In this document: piece by piece, positions 16,490-24,652 of the stretch
Layout: the number at the start of each line of letters is the position of its first letter
How positions within the stretch are numbered: position 1 is the first letter of the stretch
Origin: Paenibacillus sp. DMB5
GTDB lineage: Bacteria > Bacillota > Bacilli > Paenibacillales > Paenibacillaceae
Direction: 5' to 3'
Assembly (NCBI RefSeq): GCF_001517085.1
Contig: NZ_LRAC01000174.1
Span: 78,290 to 142,289 of the forward strand
Length of the DNA stretch: 64,000 nucleotides
Notes under the pieces: model-generated
Database searches by the model: none
Seen by the model: the letters and a program-made list of their open reading frames with translations, nothing else
Told to the model about the DNA's origin: nothing
Translations under genes and position numbers: made by a program

Positions 16490-16793
16490 TCCTCCTACCC
16501 ACTTGGGAAAAATTCCTTTACGTTGGAGATACTAGCTAGACGAAGCGAAGAGGATTCCCCCATCCACTCATCTGCCCAAAAATCACATTGGTCATGGGCA
16601 CCTGGCCAGAGAAAGAAAATGAAATTTTTTACAAATCGTGAAAGTATAGCTTCCATTCTCTCAATTTGAATCTATCTGTTTGAAACATATAAAAAAAATC
16701 GGGTAACACCTTTAATTTGGTAATTAGAAATGATAGCGCTGTTATTCTATAATCATCTCGTATTCAAGCAAATATGCTCATAGATCCACCATA

Positions 16794-16944
16794 ATGAAAG
16801 GAGGCGGCAGCGGGGAAGTTTGAACGCCAGGGATTCATTAAAGCATGTACTCCAGGAGACATTGCAGATGTGATAGCAAGGAATACTGCGCAATACCGCA
16901 TTCCGGAAGCACATTATCAAGCATTGAAAAAAATTAAACTCTAG
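16794..16944 (+). pseudogene. Small open reading frame upstream of the xylanase, start uncertain, probably frameshifted
   Basis: The frame ending at TAG 16942-16944 reads KFERQGFIKACTPGDI then ADVIARNTAQYRIPEAHY and QALKKIKL, which looks like genuine protein. It has no start codon in frame: TGA precedes it, and the nearest ATG (16794, MKGGGSGE) is in a different frame. One extra base in the GGGGAAG at about 16812-16818 would join them into a protein of about 50 residues. Its stop codon overlaps the xylanase ribosome site (CTAGGAGG), which suggests translational coupling. I do not recognise the family. It could be a small regulator, the tail of a decayed gene, or chance. Confidence 0.35.
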
Positions 16945-16956
16945 GAGGTAATACCC

Positions 16957-17592
16957 ATGTTCAAATTTAAAAAAGTAGTGACAACACTTCTTACCGCTTC
17001 AATGGCTTTTGGCATGTTTGCAGCAACCGCAGGTGCCGCAGCGACTGATTACTGGCAGAACTGGACTGATGGCGGAGGAACTGTAAACGCTACCAATGGT
17101 TCTGGAGGAAATTACAGTGTTAATTGGTCTAATACAGGTAATTTTGTAGTGGGTAAAGGCTGGAATACCGGATCGGCTTCCCGGACAATCAACTACAATG
17201 CCGGTGTATGGTCGCCCTCTGGCAATGCCTATTTAACCCTTTACGGGTGGACCCGGAACACACTGATCGAATACTACGTTGTAGACAGCTGGGGCACCTA
17301 CCGGCCTACAGGCAATTACAAAGGTACCGTAACCAGTGACGGGGGCACCTATGATATCTATACAACAACCCGGACTAATGCGCCTTCCATCGACGGCACT
17401 GCGACGTTCACCCAGTTCTGGAGTGTCCGTCAGTCGAAACGGGCAACCGGCAACAACGTCGCAATTACTTTCGCCAACCATGTGAACGCCTGGAAAAGCA
17501 AAGGCATGAATCTGGGCAGCAGCTGGTCCTACCAGGTGCTGGCAACGGAAGGCTACCAGAGCAGCGGCAGCTCCAATGTAACGGTATGGTAA
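16957..17592 (+). CDS. xynA: Secreted GH11 endo-1,4-beta-xylanase
   Basis: A 211-residue secreted xylanase that cuts internal beta-1,4 links of xylan. Residues 1-28 are a signal peptide ending GAAA. The mature domain is a compact GH11 jelly roll: DYWQNWTDGGG, WSNTGNFVVGKGW, then the nucleophile Glu105 in LIEYYVVD and the acid/base Glu198 in LATEGYQSSGSS. Length and sequence closely follow B. subtilis XynA. The ribosome site TAGGAGG lies nine bases before ATG. It is followed by a hairpin and the FGE-like lipoprotein gene on the same strand. A GH115 glucuronidase about 28 kb away could act on the released oligosaccharides. Confidence 0.96.
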   Translation: MFKFKKVVTTLLTASMAFGMFAATAGAAATDYWQNWTDGGGTVNATNGSGGNYSVNWSNTGNFVVGKGWNTGSASRTINYNAGVWSPSGNAYLTLYGWTRNTLIEYYVVDSWGTYRPTGNYKGTVTSDGGTYDIYTTTRTNAPSIDGTATFTQFWSVRQSKRATGNNVAITFANHVNAWKSKGMNLGSSWSYQVLATEGYQSSGSSNVTVW

Positions 17593-17617
17593 GCGGATAA
17601 TCACAGTTGACCGAGAA

Positions 17618-17641
17618 CCGTCCGGTTTAACCGCCGGACGG
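17618..17641 (+). terminator. Hairpin between xynA and the FGE-like gene
   Basis: CCGTCCGG pairs with CCGGACGG around an eight-base loop. No T run follows, so it may stabilise the xynA mRNA end or act as a weak or factor-dependent terminator rather than a classical one. Confidence 0.45.
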
Positions 17642-17695
17642 CTTGCTGCCGGTGAAGAGCACGGCAGTCTGCGGCAGAATAAAGGAGAATTGTTC

Positions 17696-18745
17696 ATGAG
17701 CAAACTGTGGCTTATCCCTGCAATCGCCTTATTGGCCCTGCTCTGCGCCTGTTCGCAGCAGCAGTCCGCTCCTTCTGAGCCCAAGGAGGATCCTCTCGGG
17801 GAGGACAGCTTTGTATTCATTCAAGGCGGATCCTTTATCAGCACCAAGACCAACTACGCTGGTCATGGCCCCTCTCTCTCTGATTTCTATATCGGCAAGT
17901 ATGAGGTTACACAGCAAGAATGGATGGAGGTCATGGGCGGCAATCCGTCCTTATTCAAAGGCAGCCGTCTGCCGGTTGAAATGGTAAGCTGGTATGATGC
18001 TGTGGAGTATTGCAATAAACGGAGCATTCAAGAGGGCTTTGAACCCTATTATCTTATAGACAAGGAGACCCGGGACCCGGCCAACAAAAGCGTCAACGAT
18101 CCACTGAAATGGACGGTAAAGCCAAATGCGGGAGCTGACGGTTACCGGCTGCCGACAGAGGCAGAATGGGAATATGCCGCAACCGGCGGCGGTTTAAGCC
18201 AAAGCTATACGTACAGCGGCAGCAACACCGCGGATGATGTGGCCTGGTACTGGCGGAATGCCGGCGACCGTTATTTGACAGGGGACTGGCTTTGGCCGGT
18301 TATTGAACAAAATAACAATAAAACCAAACCCGGCGGCGGCAAAAAACCGAATGAACTGGGGCTCTACGATATGTCCGGGAATGTACGGGAGTGGTGCTGG
18401 GACTGGTACAGCGAAGGAGACGCCGGCGGCGGCACCTACCGGATCGTAAAGGGCGGCGGCTGGATCGGTGATGTAAGCAACAATGCGGTTTCGTTCCGCG
18501 GCAAGTTTGAGGCCAGCGGATACGGGCCGGATCAGGGGTTTCGGGTGGTGCATGCGGTCCGTGAGGAACAGCAAATTCCTAAAATTGTAAAAGAACCGCC
18601 AAGCATAGGCCTGGCGGTTATCATCTTCACTCTACTTCGGCTCTTCCGATTTACAGTCTCTTCCCTCACCGGAAACGCGGGGCCTTCTCTCTGGTTAAGC
18701 CGTTTACTCCGGGTCCGAGGCCTGCCGGGAAGCAGGCAGGGCTGA
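17696..18745 (+). CDS. Formylglycine-generating-enzyme (SUMF1)-like lipoprotein with an abnormal C-terminal tail
   Basis: A lipoprotein: signal ALLALLCAC with Cys18 as the likely lipidated residue, then an FGE/SUMF1-type domain (FIQGGSFIST, YIGKYEVTQQEWMEVMGGNPS, PVEMVSWYDAVEYCNKRS, YRLPTEAEWEYAA, ELGLYDMSGNVREWCWDWY, KGGGWIGD, GFRVVHAV). The fold either oxidises sulfatase Cys to formylglycine or serves as a carbohydrate or protein-binding module; the copper-ligand Cys pair of true FGE is not obvious, so catalysis is unlikely. ATG 17696 is chosen because AAAGGAG lies eight bases upstream. After GFRVV the frame runs on for about 60 residues through a hairpin and 42 bases into the opposite esterase gene. 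The natural stop has probably been lost, by frameshift or mutation near 18550. Confidence 0.75.
   Translation: MSKLWLIPAIALLALLCACSQQQSAPSEPKEDPLGEDSFVFIQGGSFISTKTNYAGHGPSLSDFYIGKYEVTQQEWMEVMGGNPSLFKGSRLPVEMVSWYDAVEYCNKRSIQEGFEPYYLIDKETRDPANKSVNDPLKWTVKPNAGADGYRLPTEAEWEYAATGGGLSQSYTYSGSNTADDVAWYWRNAGDRYLTGDWLWPVIEQNNNKTKPGGGKKPNELGLYDMSGNVREWCWDWYSEGDAGGGTYRIVKGGGWIGDVSNNAVSFRGKFEASGYGPDQGFRVVHAVREEQQIPKIVKEPPSIGLAVIIFTLLRLFRFTVSSLTGNAGPSLWLSRLLRVRGLPGSRQG
18594..18619 (+). terminator. Candidate terminator inside the 3' extension of the FGE-like gene
   Basis: AACCGCCA pairs with TGGCGGTT around a ten-base loop. The T run after it is weak (ATCATCTTC). It lies where the gene would be expected to end, which supports the view that the real stop codon lay upstream of it. 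Confidence 0.5.
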
Positions 18746-20188
18746 CAGCAGCCGCTTGCGCTTTTCCCGGTCGGGGTCGGTCTGCACATGGATGTCCTGC
18801 CCGAAGATCATCGTGGCCCGCTCGCCTTTAACGTAGGCAGGCCAGTCCAAGCCGGCCGTTTCCGGGTTGCTGCGGTGCGCAAAGGCAGTCCAGGCCGCCT
18901 GCATCTGTCCAGCCAGCGCAGCCATCTCAGGGCTGACGGACACCCCATACTGATGCAGCAGGTCTATCGTATTAAAGACATAATAAATCTCCGCCCCATG
19001 GATAGCCTTGTCCAGCAGCGGATGGCCGGGAATGGTCCAGTCGAATCTGTACATCCAGACAGAAGCATGAGGCAGCTGCCGTTCGGCAAACGCGATGGAG
19101 CTGTCCCAGAAGTACAGGTCCGTCATTAACGCGGCCTGCCCTTCCCAGTTCTTGGGATAATGGCTGGCCAGCTCCGCCAGGTTACCGACACCCAGCATCA
19201 GCTCCAGTGCCTTCAGCGACTGGTCAAAGCCCGCCCCTTCCCGGTCGCCCCGGAAGAAAAGATGGCCCTCGTGCAGATTCGTTCCGATCATCAGCGGAAT
19301 CCCGCTGGCTGCGCCGCCGGCCACCGCTTCAGCAGGCTCCACTGGCAGGGTCGCCGGATCAATGAGCGGCTGGAACAGCATGCTGAGCGAATCGCCGGAG
19401 AGCTTGTAGGCCATCTTGGCGGCTGCGGTCAGAATGTCTTGCGCAGGTACCGCCTGCAGCAGGTTCACGTCACCGCCAAGCTCGGCCAGGAAGGCCTCAG
19501 CAATTTGCGCGCCCAGTTGCGGCTTCAGTGTCTGTGCCGCCCCGCTCTGCATGATTGCGCCGGAGAACAGCCCCTTCGCGGCAGGCATCGCCAGCAGTGC
19601 CGCTATGCTCATACTGCCGGCTGACTCACCAAATACTGTCACCCGCTTGGGATCGCCTGCGAAGCCGGCGATATTATCCTGCACCCATTGAAGGGCCGCG
19701 ATCTGATCAAGAAGCCCGAGATTGGACTCAAAAGGGCCAAACGGGGACAGGTGCAGGAAGCCGAACGGCCCCAGCCGGTAATTGACAGTAACCACAATGA
19801 CGTTTCCCGCTTCTGCCATACTTGCGCCGTTGAACATCGGCTGGCTGCCCGCTCCCGTCAGGAAGGTGCCGCCGTGAATCCAGACCATTACCGGCAGCAG
19901 CTCCTGCCCGCCCGCCGGCGCCCAGACGTTCAGATACAGGCAATCCTCCGAGAAGACCGGCTGTGTCCCGCCGAAACGGATGCTGCTGGAGCTTGGCGGC
20001 TGATGTGCAGCCGGCCCGAATTCCACAGCCTCCCTTAAGGTATCCCAGGGCTCCGGCGGCTGGGGAGCACGGAATCGCAGCTCCCCGACAGGCGGTGCAG
20101 CAAACGGAATGCCGCGCCAGACGTTCACTCCGCCGCTTTGAGCCCCCTGTACTTTTCCGTATATCGTATCCGCAACGGGTCTTGTCAT
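18704..20188 (-). CDS. Type B carboxylesterase (PnbA-like)
   Basis: A 494-residue alpha/beta-hydrolase of the carboxylesterase/cholinesterase family that hydrolyses esters in the cytosol. The N-terminal GIPFAAPPVGELRFRAP, SEDCLYLNVWAP, oxyanion-hole WIHGGTF and nucleophile VFGESAGS are all present. A later NLHEGHLFF and the GAEIYYVFNT segment provide the expected acid and histidine regions. Length matches B. subtilis p-nitrobenzyl esterase. There is no signal peptide. ATG 20188 follows AAGGATG. The 3' end overlaps the run-on tail of the convergent FGE-like gene by 42 bases. It lies 21 bases after the AI-2E-family gene and may share its transcript. Confidence 0.92.
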   Translation of the reverse strand: MTRPVADTIYGKVQGAQSGGVNVWRGIPFAAPPVGELRFRAPQPPEPWDTLREAVEFGPAAHQPPSSSSIRFGGTQPVFSEDCLYLNVWAPAGGQELLPVMVWIHGGTFLTGAGSQPMFNGASMAEAGNVIVVTVNYRLGPFGFLHLSPFGPFESNLGLLDQIAALQWVQDNIAGFAGDPKRVTVFGESAGSMSIAALLAMPAAKGLFSGAIMQSGAAQTLKPQLGAQIAEAFLAELGGDVNLLQAVPAQDILTAAAKMAYKLSGDSLSMLFQPLIDPATLPVEPAEAVAGGAASGIPLMIGTNLHEGHLFFRGDREGAGFDQSLKALELMLGVGNLAELASHYPKNWEGQAALMTDLYFWDSSIAFAERQLPHASVWMYRFDWTIPGHPLLDKAIHGAEIYYVFNTIDLLHQYGVSVSPEMAALAGQMQAAWTAFAHRSNPETAGLDWPAYVKGERATMIFGQDIHVQTDPDREKRKRLLSALPASRQASDPE

Positions 20189-20209
20189 TTGCTTATCATC
20201 CTTTCAGAC

Positions 20210-21385
20210 CTACTCCTTGGCTTCTTCTTTTTCTGCCTCTACACTATATAGTCCCGAACGGAACCGGAACCATTGAAAGATATGGGTAACGATAACCTTG
20301 AGCACGGCATATCCCGGAACCGCAAGAATAATGCCGAGTACACCGAACATTTTTCCGGCAAAAATAATGACAAAAATAATCGTAATCGGATGGATCTTCA
20401 GCGATTTGCCCATGATCTGCGGTGAGATGAATTTGCCTTCAATAAGCTGGACAGCCGTCCAGACGAATATCATCTTCAGCAGCATAAAAGGCGACGTAAC
20501 CAGCGCTACAATCAACGCCGGTGTAATTGCGATGGCCGGACCCAGATAAGGGACCACTGCTGTACAGGCAGCCACAATCGCCAGCACCAGCGAATACTCC
20601 AGCCCGATAATCAGATAGCCTATGTACAGCAGCGCACCAATACAGCAGCTGACGATGATCTGTCCCCGGATATAAGACGCCACCTGGCTGTTCATTTCCT
20701 TCATGACAAGGCGGGTCTGCGGCTGCAGGGCATTCGGGATGAAACGCATCAGATAATCAGGTAGACGTTTGCCGTCACGCAGCAGATAGAACAGGATGAA
20801 CGGTGTAGTAACCACGGCCAGAACAATCTCCGTCAGCGCACCGACGAAATTGCCGACCCCGTTCACTGCATTATTCAGAAACGAGGTGGCCCATGTGGTC
20901 GCCCGGTTTGTCAGATCCCCAAAATCAAGGCTGGTACCTACCCCTACGTTTTCCTGAATCCGCCCGAACAGCTCACTGCCGGTCAGATTAATGAACTCAT
21001 CTTGAATCTGGGTGCTGTATTTCGGGAAATTATCGATCAGCCCGATCAGTTGGGTGCGGATAATCGGAATTACCGTCAACAGGATAAGCGTGACAATCCC
21101 TGCAATAGCCAGGTACAGGATGACAATCCCGTAGGCCCGTTTAATCTTGCTTCTTGTCTCCATGCGGTCTACCAGCGGATTCAGCAGATAATAGGCAATC
21201 CCCGACAACAGCAGCGGGGCAGCCACCGTGTGCAGAAGCGCGGACACCGGCTTGAAAATAAACGGAACCTTGGAAAATACAAGAATGTTAATGCCGATCA
21301 GCAGAATAACCAATAAAGACACAACAAATCTGTTATTCAGAAAAAATCTTTTAAACCGCTCAGGCCATACGTGCAGCCTCTCCAT
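20210..21385 (-). CDS. AI-2E family transporter (YtvI/PerM-like permease)
   Basis: A 391-residue membrane protein with eight predicted helices: two near the N-terminus (FVVSLLVILLIGINILVF and a second after residue 45), one near residue 85, then the cluster from residue 200 on. The GYLIIGLEYSLVLAIVAA, TAVVPYLGPAIAITPAL and the late GKMFGVLGIILAVPGYAV segments are hallmarks of the family. Members have been linked to autoinducer-2 export, Na+/H+ antiport and general permease roles, so the substrate is open. ATG 21385 follows GGGAG. The esterase gene lies just downstream on the same strand. Confidence 0.88.
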   Translation of the reverse strand: MERLHVWPERFKRFFLNNRFVVSLLVILLIGINILVFSKVPFIFKPVSALLHTVAAPLLLSGIAYYLLNPLVDRMETRSKIKRAYGIVILYLAIAGIVTLILLTVIPIIRTQLIGLIDNFPKYSTQIQDEFINLTGSELFGRIQENVGVGTSLDFGDLTNRATTWATSFLNNAVNGVGNFVGALTEIVLAVVTTPFILFYLLRDGKRLPDYLMRFIPNALQPQTRLVMKEMNSQVASYIRGQIIVSCCIGALLYIGYLIIGLEYSLVLAIVAACTAVVPYLGPAIAITPALIVALVTSPFMLLKMIFVWTAVQLIEGKFISPQIMGKSLKIHPITIIFVIIFAGKMFGVLGIILAVPGYAVLKVIVTHIFQWFRFRSGLYSVEAEKEEAKE

Positions 21386-21581
21386 TAATACACTCCCCCC
21401 GGCAACGAACCTTCAACTTATATTGTGATAAAATGCACTGATATAAGCATAGTCAACGCATGGCCTGCAAGTCAAATTTCAAGGGTGAAAATTGTTCTTG
21501 TTAATCAGCCCCGGATTCCTGTCCGGGCTGTGCTATGTACGCCATTGATTGCTCTGTTCCGGTTATAGTGCTGGTACTCCG

Positions 21582-21941
21582 TTACTTTTTCTTCTTGCCC
21601 TTGGTGCCTTTGGATGAAGCCGCGATAAGCTGCCCGTCATACGTATAAACGATATTCTCCTCAAGCCGTTCCCCTTCCAGCAGTCTGCGCACAAGGGCCT
21701 TGCCCGATTTCGGGGTCATTTCACGGTACCACACGCCGTCCGGGTAGGAAATGACTACACACGCATCGGAGCATCTTCCGTTGCAGCGGGTAACGGTCGT
21801 ATGGATGATTCCTCCGGCACCCTGTTTATCAATTTCTGCTTCGATTGCTTCGGCTACCTCCTCACCCTTGTTCTTTTTGCAGCTGCTGCCGTTACAGATC
21901 AGCAGGTGGTTCACTGTCCCTTGCAGATTCCATGTCGTCAC
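21582..21941 (-). CDS. Thioredoxin-like [2Fe-2S] ferredoxin domain protein
   Basis: A 119-residue cytosolic protein. CNGSSC near residues 17-22 and CNGRCSDAC near residues 53-61 supply the cysteines of a thioredoxin-fold [2Fe-2S] ferredoxin, as in NuoE-like and (2Fe-2S) ferredoxin-domain proteins. The tail is strongly basic (KGTKGKKKK). The GTG at 21941 is preferred over the TTG at 21947 because AAGGAGG then has an eight-base spacing, and the resulting start (MTTWNLQGT) matches family members known to me. An electron-transfer role is likely; its partner is unknown. It stands alone, divergent from the small membrane protein gene. Confidence 0.85.
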   Translation of the reverse strand: MTTWNLQGTVNHLLICNGSSCKKNKGEEVAEAIEAEIDKQGAGGIIHTTVTRCNGRCSDACVVISYPDGVWYREMTPKSGKALVRRLLEGERLEENIVYTYDGQLIAASSKGTKGKKKK

Positions 21942-22089
21942 AGGCAATCCCTCCTTATACTACTCCCTTTTACCCTGATCGCAGATTAGATTAAACTGCT
22001 CTGAGTACCTTTCTCTAACGATGGGGATAATACCTTTAGTTTCCGCCCCGGCGGAAGCCCGAATCTCAGGAACAGGAGGAATCAGAGGT

Positions 22090-22317
22090 ATGAAAATCAT
22101 CGGAATCTATATGGTACTCGCCCTGCTGACACTGGGAATGATTGTTAGTGTAGATATGATTGCGGGGACCAGTATGACCCGGTCTCTGCAATCGATTATC
22201 TCCGTGTTTGCCACGACAACCTTGCAGGAAGCCTGCTGTATGATTGTGTTCGCAGGCCTCCCCGTCTTTTTTGCCGCTGCAGATCTGTTCAAACCCCGCA
22301 AGTCCACCCGCAATTAA
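22090..22317 (+). CDS. Small two-helix membrane protein, function unknown
   Basis: A 75-residue hydrophobic protein starting MKIIGIYMVLALLTLGMIVS with a second hydrophobic segment (CCMIVFAGLPVFFAAADLF) and a basic end (KPRKSTRN). AGGAGG lies ten bases before ATG 22090. The frame stays open 69 bases further upstream, but those residues are hydrophilic and without a ribosome site. The stop is only two bases from the stop of the convergent germination permease gene, so there is no room for a terminator. I recognise no family. Confidence 0.6.
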   Translation: MKIIGIYMVLALLTLGMIVSVDMIAGTSMTRSLQSIISVFATTTLQEACCMIVFAGLPVFFAAADLFKPRKSTRN

Positions 22318-22319
22318 CC

Positions 22320-23417
22320 CTAACGGTACCAGCCGAACCTGCGCCGGACCCGGTGCACAACGAACAGCAGAATGGGAATGACGGCGCACAGGAAGGGCAG
22401 GATATTCTCCAGAAATACTTTTCCGTCATTCATATGGGCAGGGTAATTCTCCGCACTGACAAACGAGCTATACAGCACCACCGAGCACACGGGAATAACC
22501 AGCTTGCGGGGTTCTTTGACATGAAATAAATCCGCTGTAATGGATACAGCCGCATAGCAGTAGATGGACATTTTGAAAAAGACCCCGATGATCAGCGTCA
22601 GAATTACAAGCGCATCGAGCCTCTGCAAAAAATTAGCTACATTGACCAGTGTAATTGTCGTGAACATCGGGAAGGTAGTGCGGCTGTAAATATCCGGGCC
22701 CAGCACCGACATTTCAATCGCATGTGTAAAACTGAGCAGCAGCGCACTCAGGGTAATGGCACCCGCACCGGTTCTGCCGGCCTTATTCCTCGCTTTGAAA
22801 TGGGGCAGAACAGCTGTAAAGCACACCAGCTCCCCGTAAGGGAAAATCCAGATATTAGGATATGCCGACTTGTACACCTCAATCCATTCGCCAGGATGCA
22901 CCGGAAACAGGTTTTTAAACTGGACCAGACCGGCAATAATTACAACGAAATTCGAAATCATTCCCATAATCACAATCAGCCAGAAGTAAATTTCCGAGGT
23001 TCTCGAGAATACCTCAATGCCCTGGTACAGGATATACATTACAGCAATGATCATGATGGAGTTGATAATAAAGATCGGTGTCCGGTCATACGAAGAGGAG
23101 ATCAGCAGATCGCCTGCCTCCCGCAAATTTCTGCCGCCGTTGTAAGTCAGAACCGGCAGGTACAGCAGGCTGAGCGGCCAGCCGATCCATTTTCCGAGAA
23201 TCTTCCGGGTATACCCGCTAATGACGAGATCCGGGAACTGCCGGTACAGGTAAGTGTAGAGCATGAACAGCAGGATACCGCCCGGAAGCGCCGCCAGGAT
23301 GGAGATCCATACCGCATGACCGCTCTCCAGGCCAATCGGGACAACTACCGCCGTCCCCAGTTCAAACAGAACGATCATGGCAAACAATTGAAACGGACCA
23401 ATGACTTCCTTTCGCAT
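22320..23417 (-). CDS. gerAB: Spore germination permease, GerAB/GerBB family
   Basis: A 365-residue polytopic protein of the endospore germination permease family (amino-acid/polyamine transporter fold) with about ten helices. The PFQLFAMIVLFELGTA start, the GGRNLREAGDLL segment and FPMFTTITLVNVANFLQRLD are typical. It forms the B subunit of a germinant receptor in the inner spore membrane, where it binds the germinant and acts with the A subunit. It is the last gene of the operon, 29 bases after gerC; the order here is A, C, B rather than A, B, C. The germinant cannot be read from the sequence. The symbol indicates subunit class only. Confidence 0.9.
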   Translation of the reverse strand: MRKEVIGPFQLFAMIVLFELGTAVVVPIGLESGHAVWISILAALPGGILLFMLYTYLYRQFPDLVISGYTRKILGKWIGWPLSLLYLPVLTYNGGRNLREAGDLLISSSYDRTPIFIINSIMIIAVMYILYQGIEVFSRTSEIYFWLIVIMGMISNFVVIIAGLVQFKNLFPVHPGEWIEVYKSAYPNIWIFPYGELVCFTAVLPHFKARNKAGRTGAGAITLSALLLSFTHAIEMSVLGPDIYSRTTFPMFTTITLVNVANFLQRLDALVILTLIIGVFFKMSIYCYAAVSITADLFHVKEPRKLVIPVCSVVLYSSFVSAENYPAHMNDGKVFLENILPFLCAVIPILLFVVHRVRRRFGWYR

Positions 23418-23446
23418 ATAATGGACCCCCGTTCCTAGACAGACGT

Positions 23447-24652
23447 TTATTTTTTGGTTGGAATATACGGCTTGAGCCGCATTCCTGTACTGCGGATGAA
23501 TGCCTCCACCTGAAGATCAAGCTCCCCCTCGGCAAAAACAGAACTCCAGTCCTGCTTCACCTTCTCCCATTGCTCAGGATGGATACGCTTCAGCTCGTTA
23601 CCAAAATTGAAAATATCCGATTTCATATTCTGTGCAGCCTCGAACGCCAGCCTCACTTCGGCTGCAGTCTTCTCCTCAACACTTTGTTCAAGTGCCTCCA
23701 TCTCCTCCTCCTTGCTCAGATCCACAAATCCTCCGGTCTCATTAATAATCCCTTCTTCCCGTATACGGACATGGAACACCGGCTTGCCGTCCTTAAGCTC
23801 CACTTTTACCCCGGTCTTGGAATAGAAAATATTAACGGCAATATCCTCCTCCGTGTCCGGAGAGTCCACATTGATATTGGTCTCATTGATCTTATCGAGC
23901 ACCCACTGCGTGCCCCTGGATTCCGGTCCGTTCAGCCAGCCAATCAGTTTCTCTTCCTTAAAAACGCCTAATCCGCTCATCAGCGATCCAACCATAGGAT
24001 CAGACTGCTCAAGACTACTCTTTTTCTCCCCTTCCACAGCATTTCCGACAATTTGTACCCCGTTAATGGTAAAATCGCTTGCGCCGGTTATCCCGTTGAT
24101 CACTTCGAACACAGTAACCCTGCGGTTCTCGCCCCATACCCTGGACGTGTTTTGCATTTTCTTCAGCAGACCCATGGATGGCATCGTTTCAAGCGTTGTC
24201 AGCAGTTTAAGAACAGAAGCAGCATCCGCATCCTTGGACACCAGCACCGCTGAGTTCAGCCGCAGCTCATGCGACCGTTCGAAAATATCAAAGATACTGG
24301 TAACTCCTTTCCTGGCCAGCGATTCCCCGATGATCACCAGCTGGGTATGGGCAAAAAAAAGCTGGCGGGTGGCCCGTCTTGACGCTTTGCGGAGTGCTCC
24401 AAAGATCGTGCGGTCCGTTGACGAAACAATGACGATCGGCGGCTGATTACTGGTGGAGCCCATTGTCTGCGAGGATGAAGACGGGTTAATAATCTGGAAG
24501 GTCACCCGGTATCCCGGCTTGCCGTCCAGGCTGTCAATGCCGATTCCGCTGACGATGGCCAGCTCATTCAGCTCACGGCTGTTCCAGCAGCCGCTCAGCA
24601 ACATAGAACAGCCTAGGCAAACAGCGAGCAGCAGTGCAAGCTTACTTTTCAT
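23447..24652 (-). CDS. gerAC: Spore germination lipoprotein, GerAC/GerBC family
   Basis: A 401-residue lipoprotein, the C subunit of a germinant receptor. The signal MKSKLALLLAVCLGCSMLLSG is followed by lipidated Cys in SGCWNSRELNELAIVSG, the family signature. The RQLFFAHTQLVIIGE segment and the C-terminal DIFNFGNELKRIHPEQW block are also typical. ATG 24652 overlaps the gerAA stop by 11 bases, so translation is coupled; a TTG at 24670 is less likely because it would place hydrophilic residues before the signal. The protein is expected to sit on the outer face of the inner spore membrane. Confidence 0.92.
   Translation of the reverse strand: MKSKLALLLAVCLGCSMLLSGCWNSRELNELAIVSGIGIDSLDGKPGYRVTFQIINPSSSSQTMGSTSNQPPIVIVSSTDRTIFGALRKASRRATRQLFFAHTQLVIIGESLARKGVTSIFDIFERSHELRLNSAVLVSKDADAASVLKLLTTLETMPSMGLLKKMQNTSRVWGENRRVTVFEVINGITGASDFTINGVQIVGNAVEGEKKSSLEQSDPMVGSLMSGLGVFKEEKLIGWLNGPESRGTQWVLDKINETNINVDSPDTEEDIAVNIFYSKTGVKVELKDGKPVFHVRIREEGIINETGGFVDLSKEEEMEALEQSVEEKTAAEVRLAFEAAQNMKSDIFNFGNELKRIHPEQWEKVKQDWSSVFAEGELDLQVEAFIRSTGMRLKPYIPTKK

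Noticed and set aside
16412..16669. Plus-strand 85-residue frame over the 52-bp repeat and CTTC run
   Set aside because: Starts inside the repeat, has no ribosome site and encodes low-complexity Ser/Pro/Leu.
16730..16750. Possible CcpA cre site (ATGATAGCGCTGTTAT) before the xylanase
   Set aside because: Fails two of the conserved positions of the cre consensus; too weak to list although catabolite control would be plausible.
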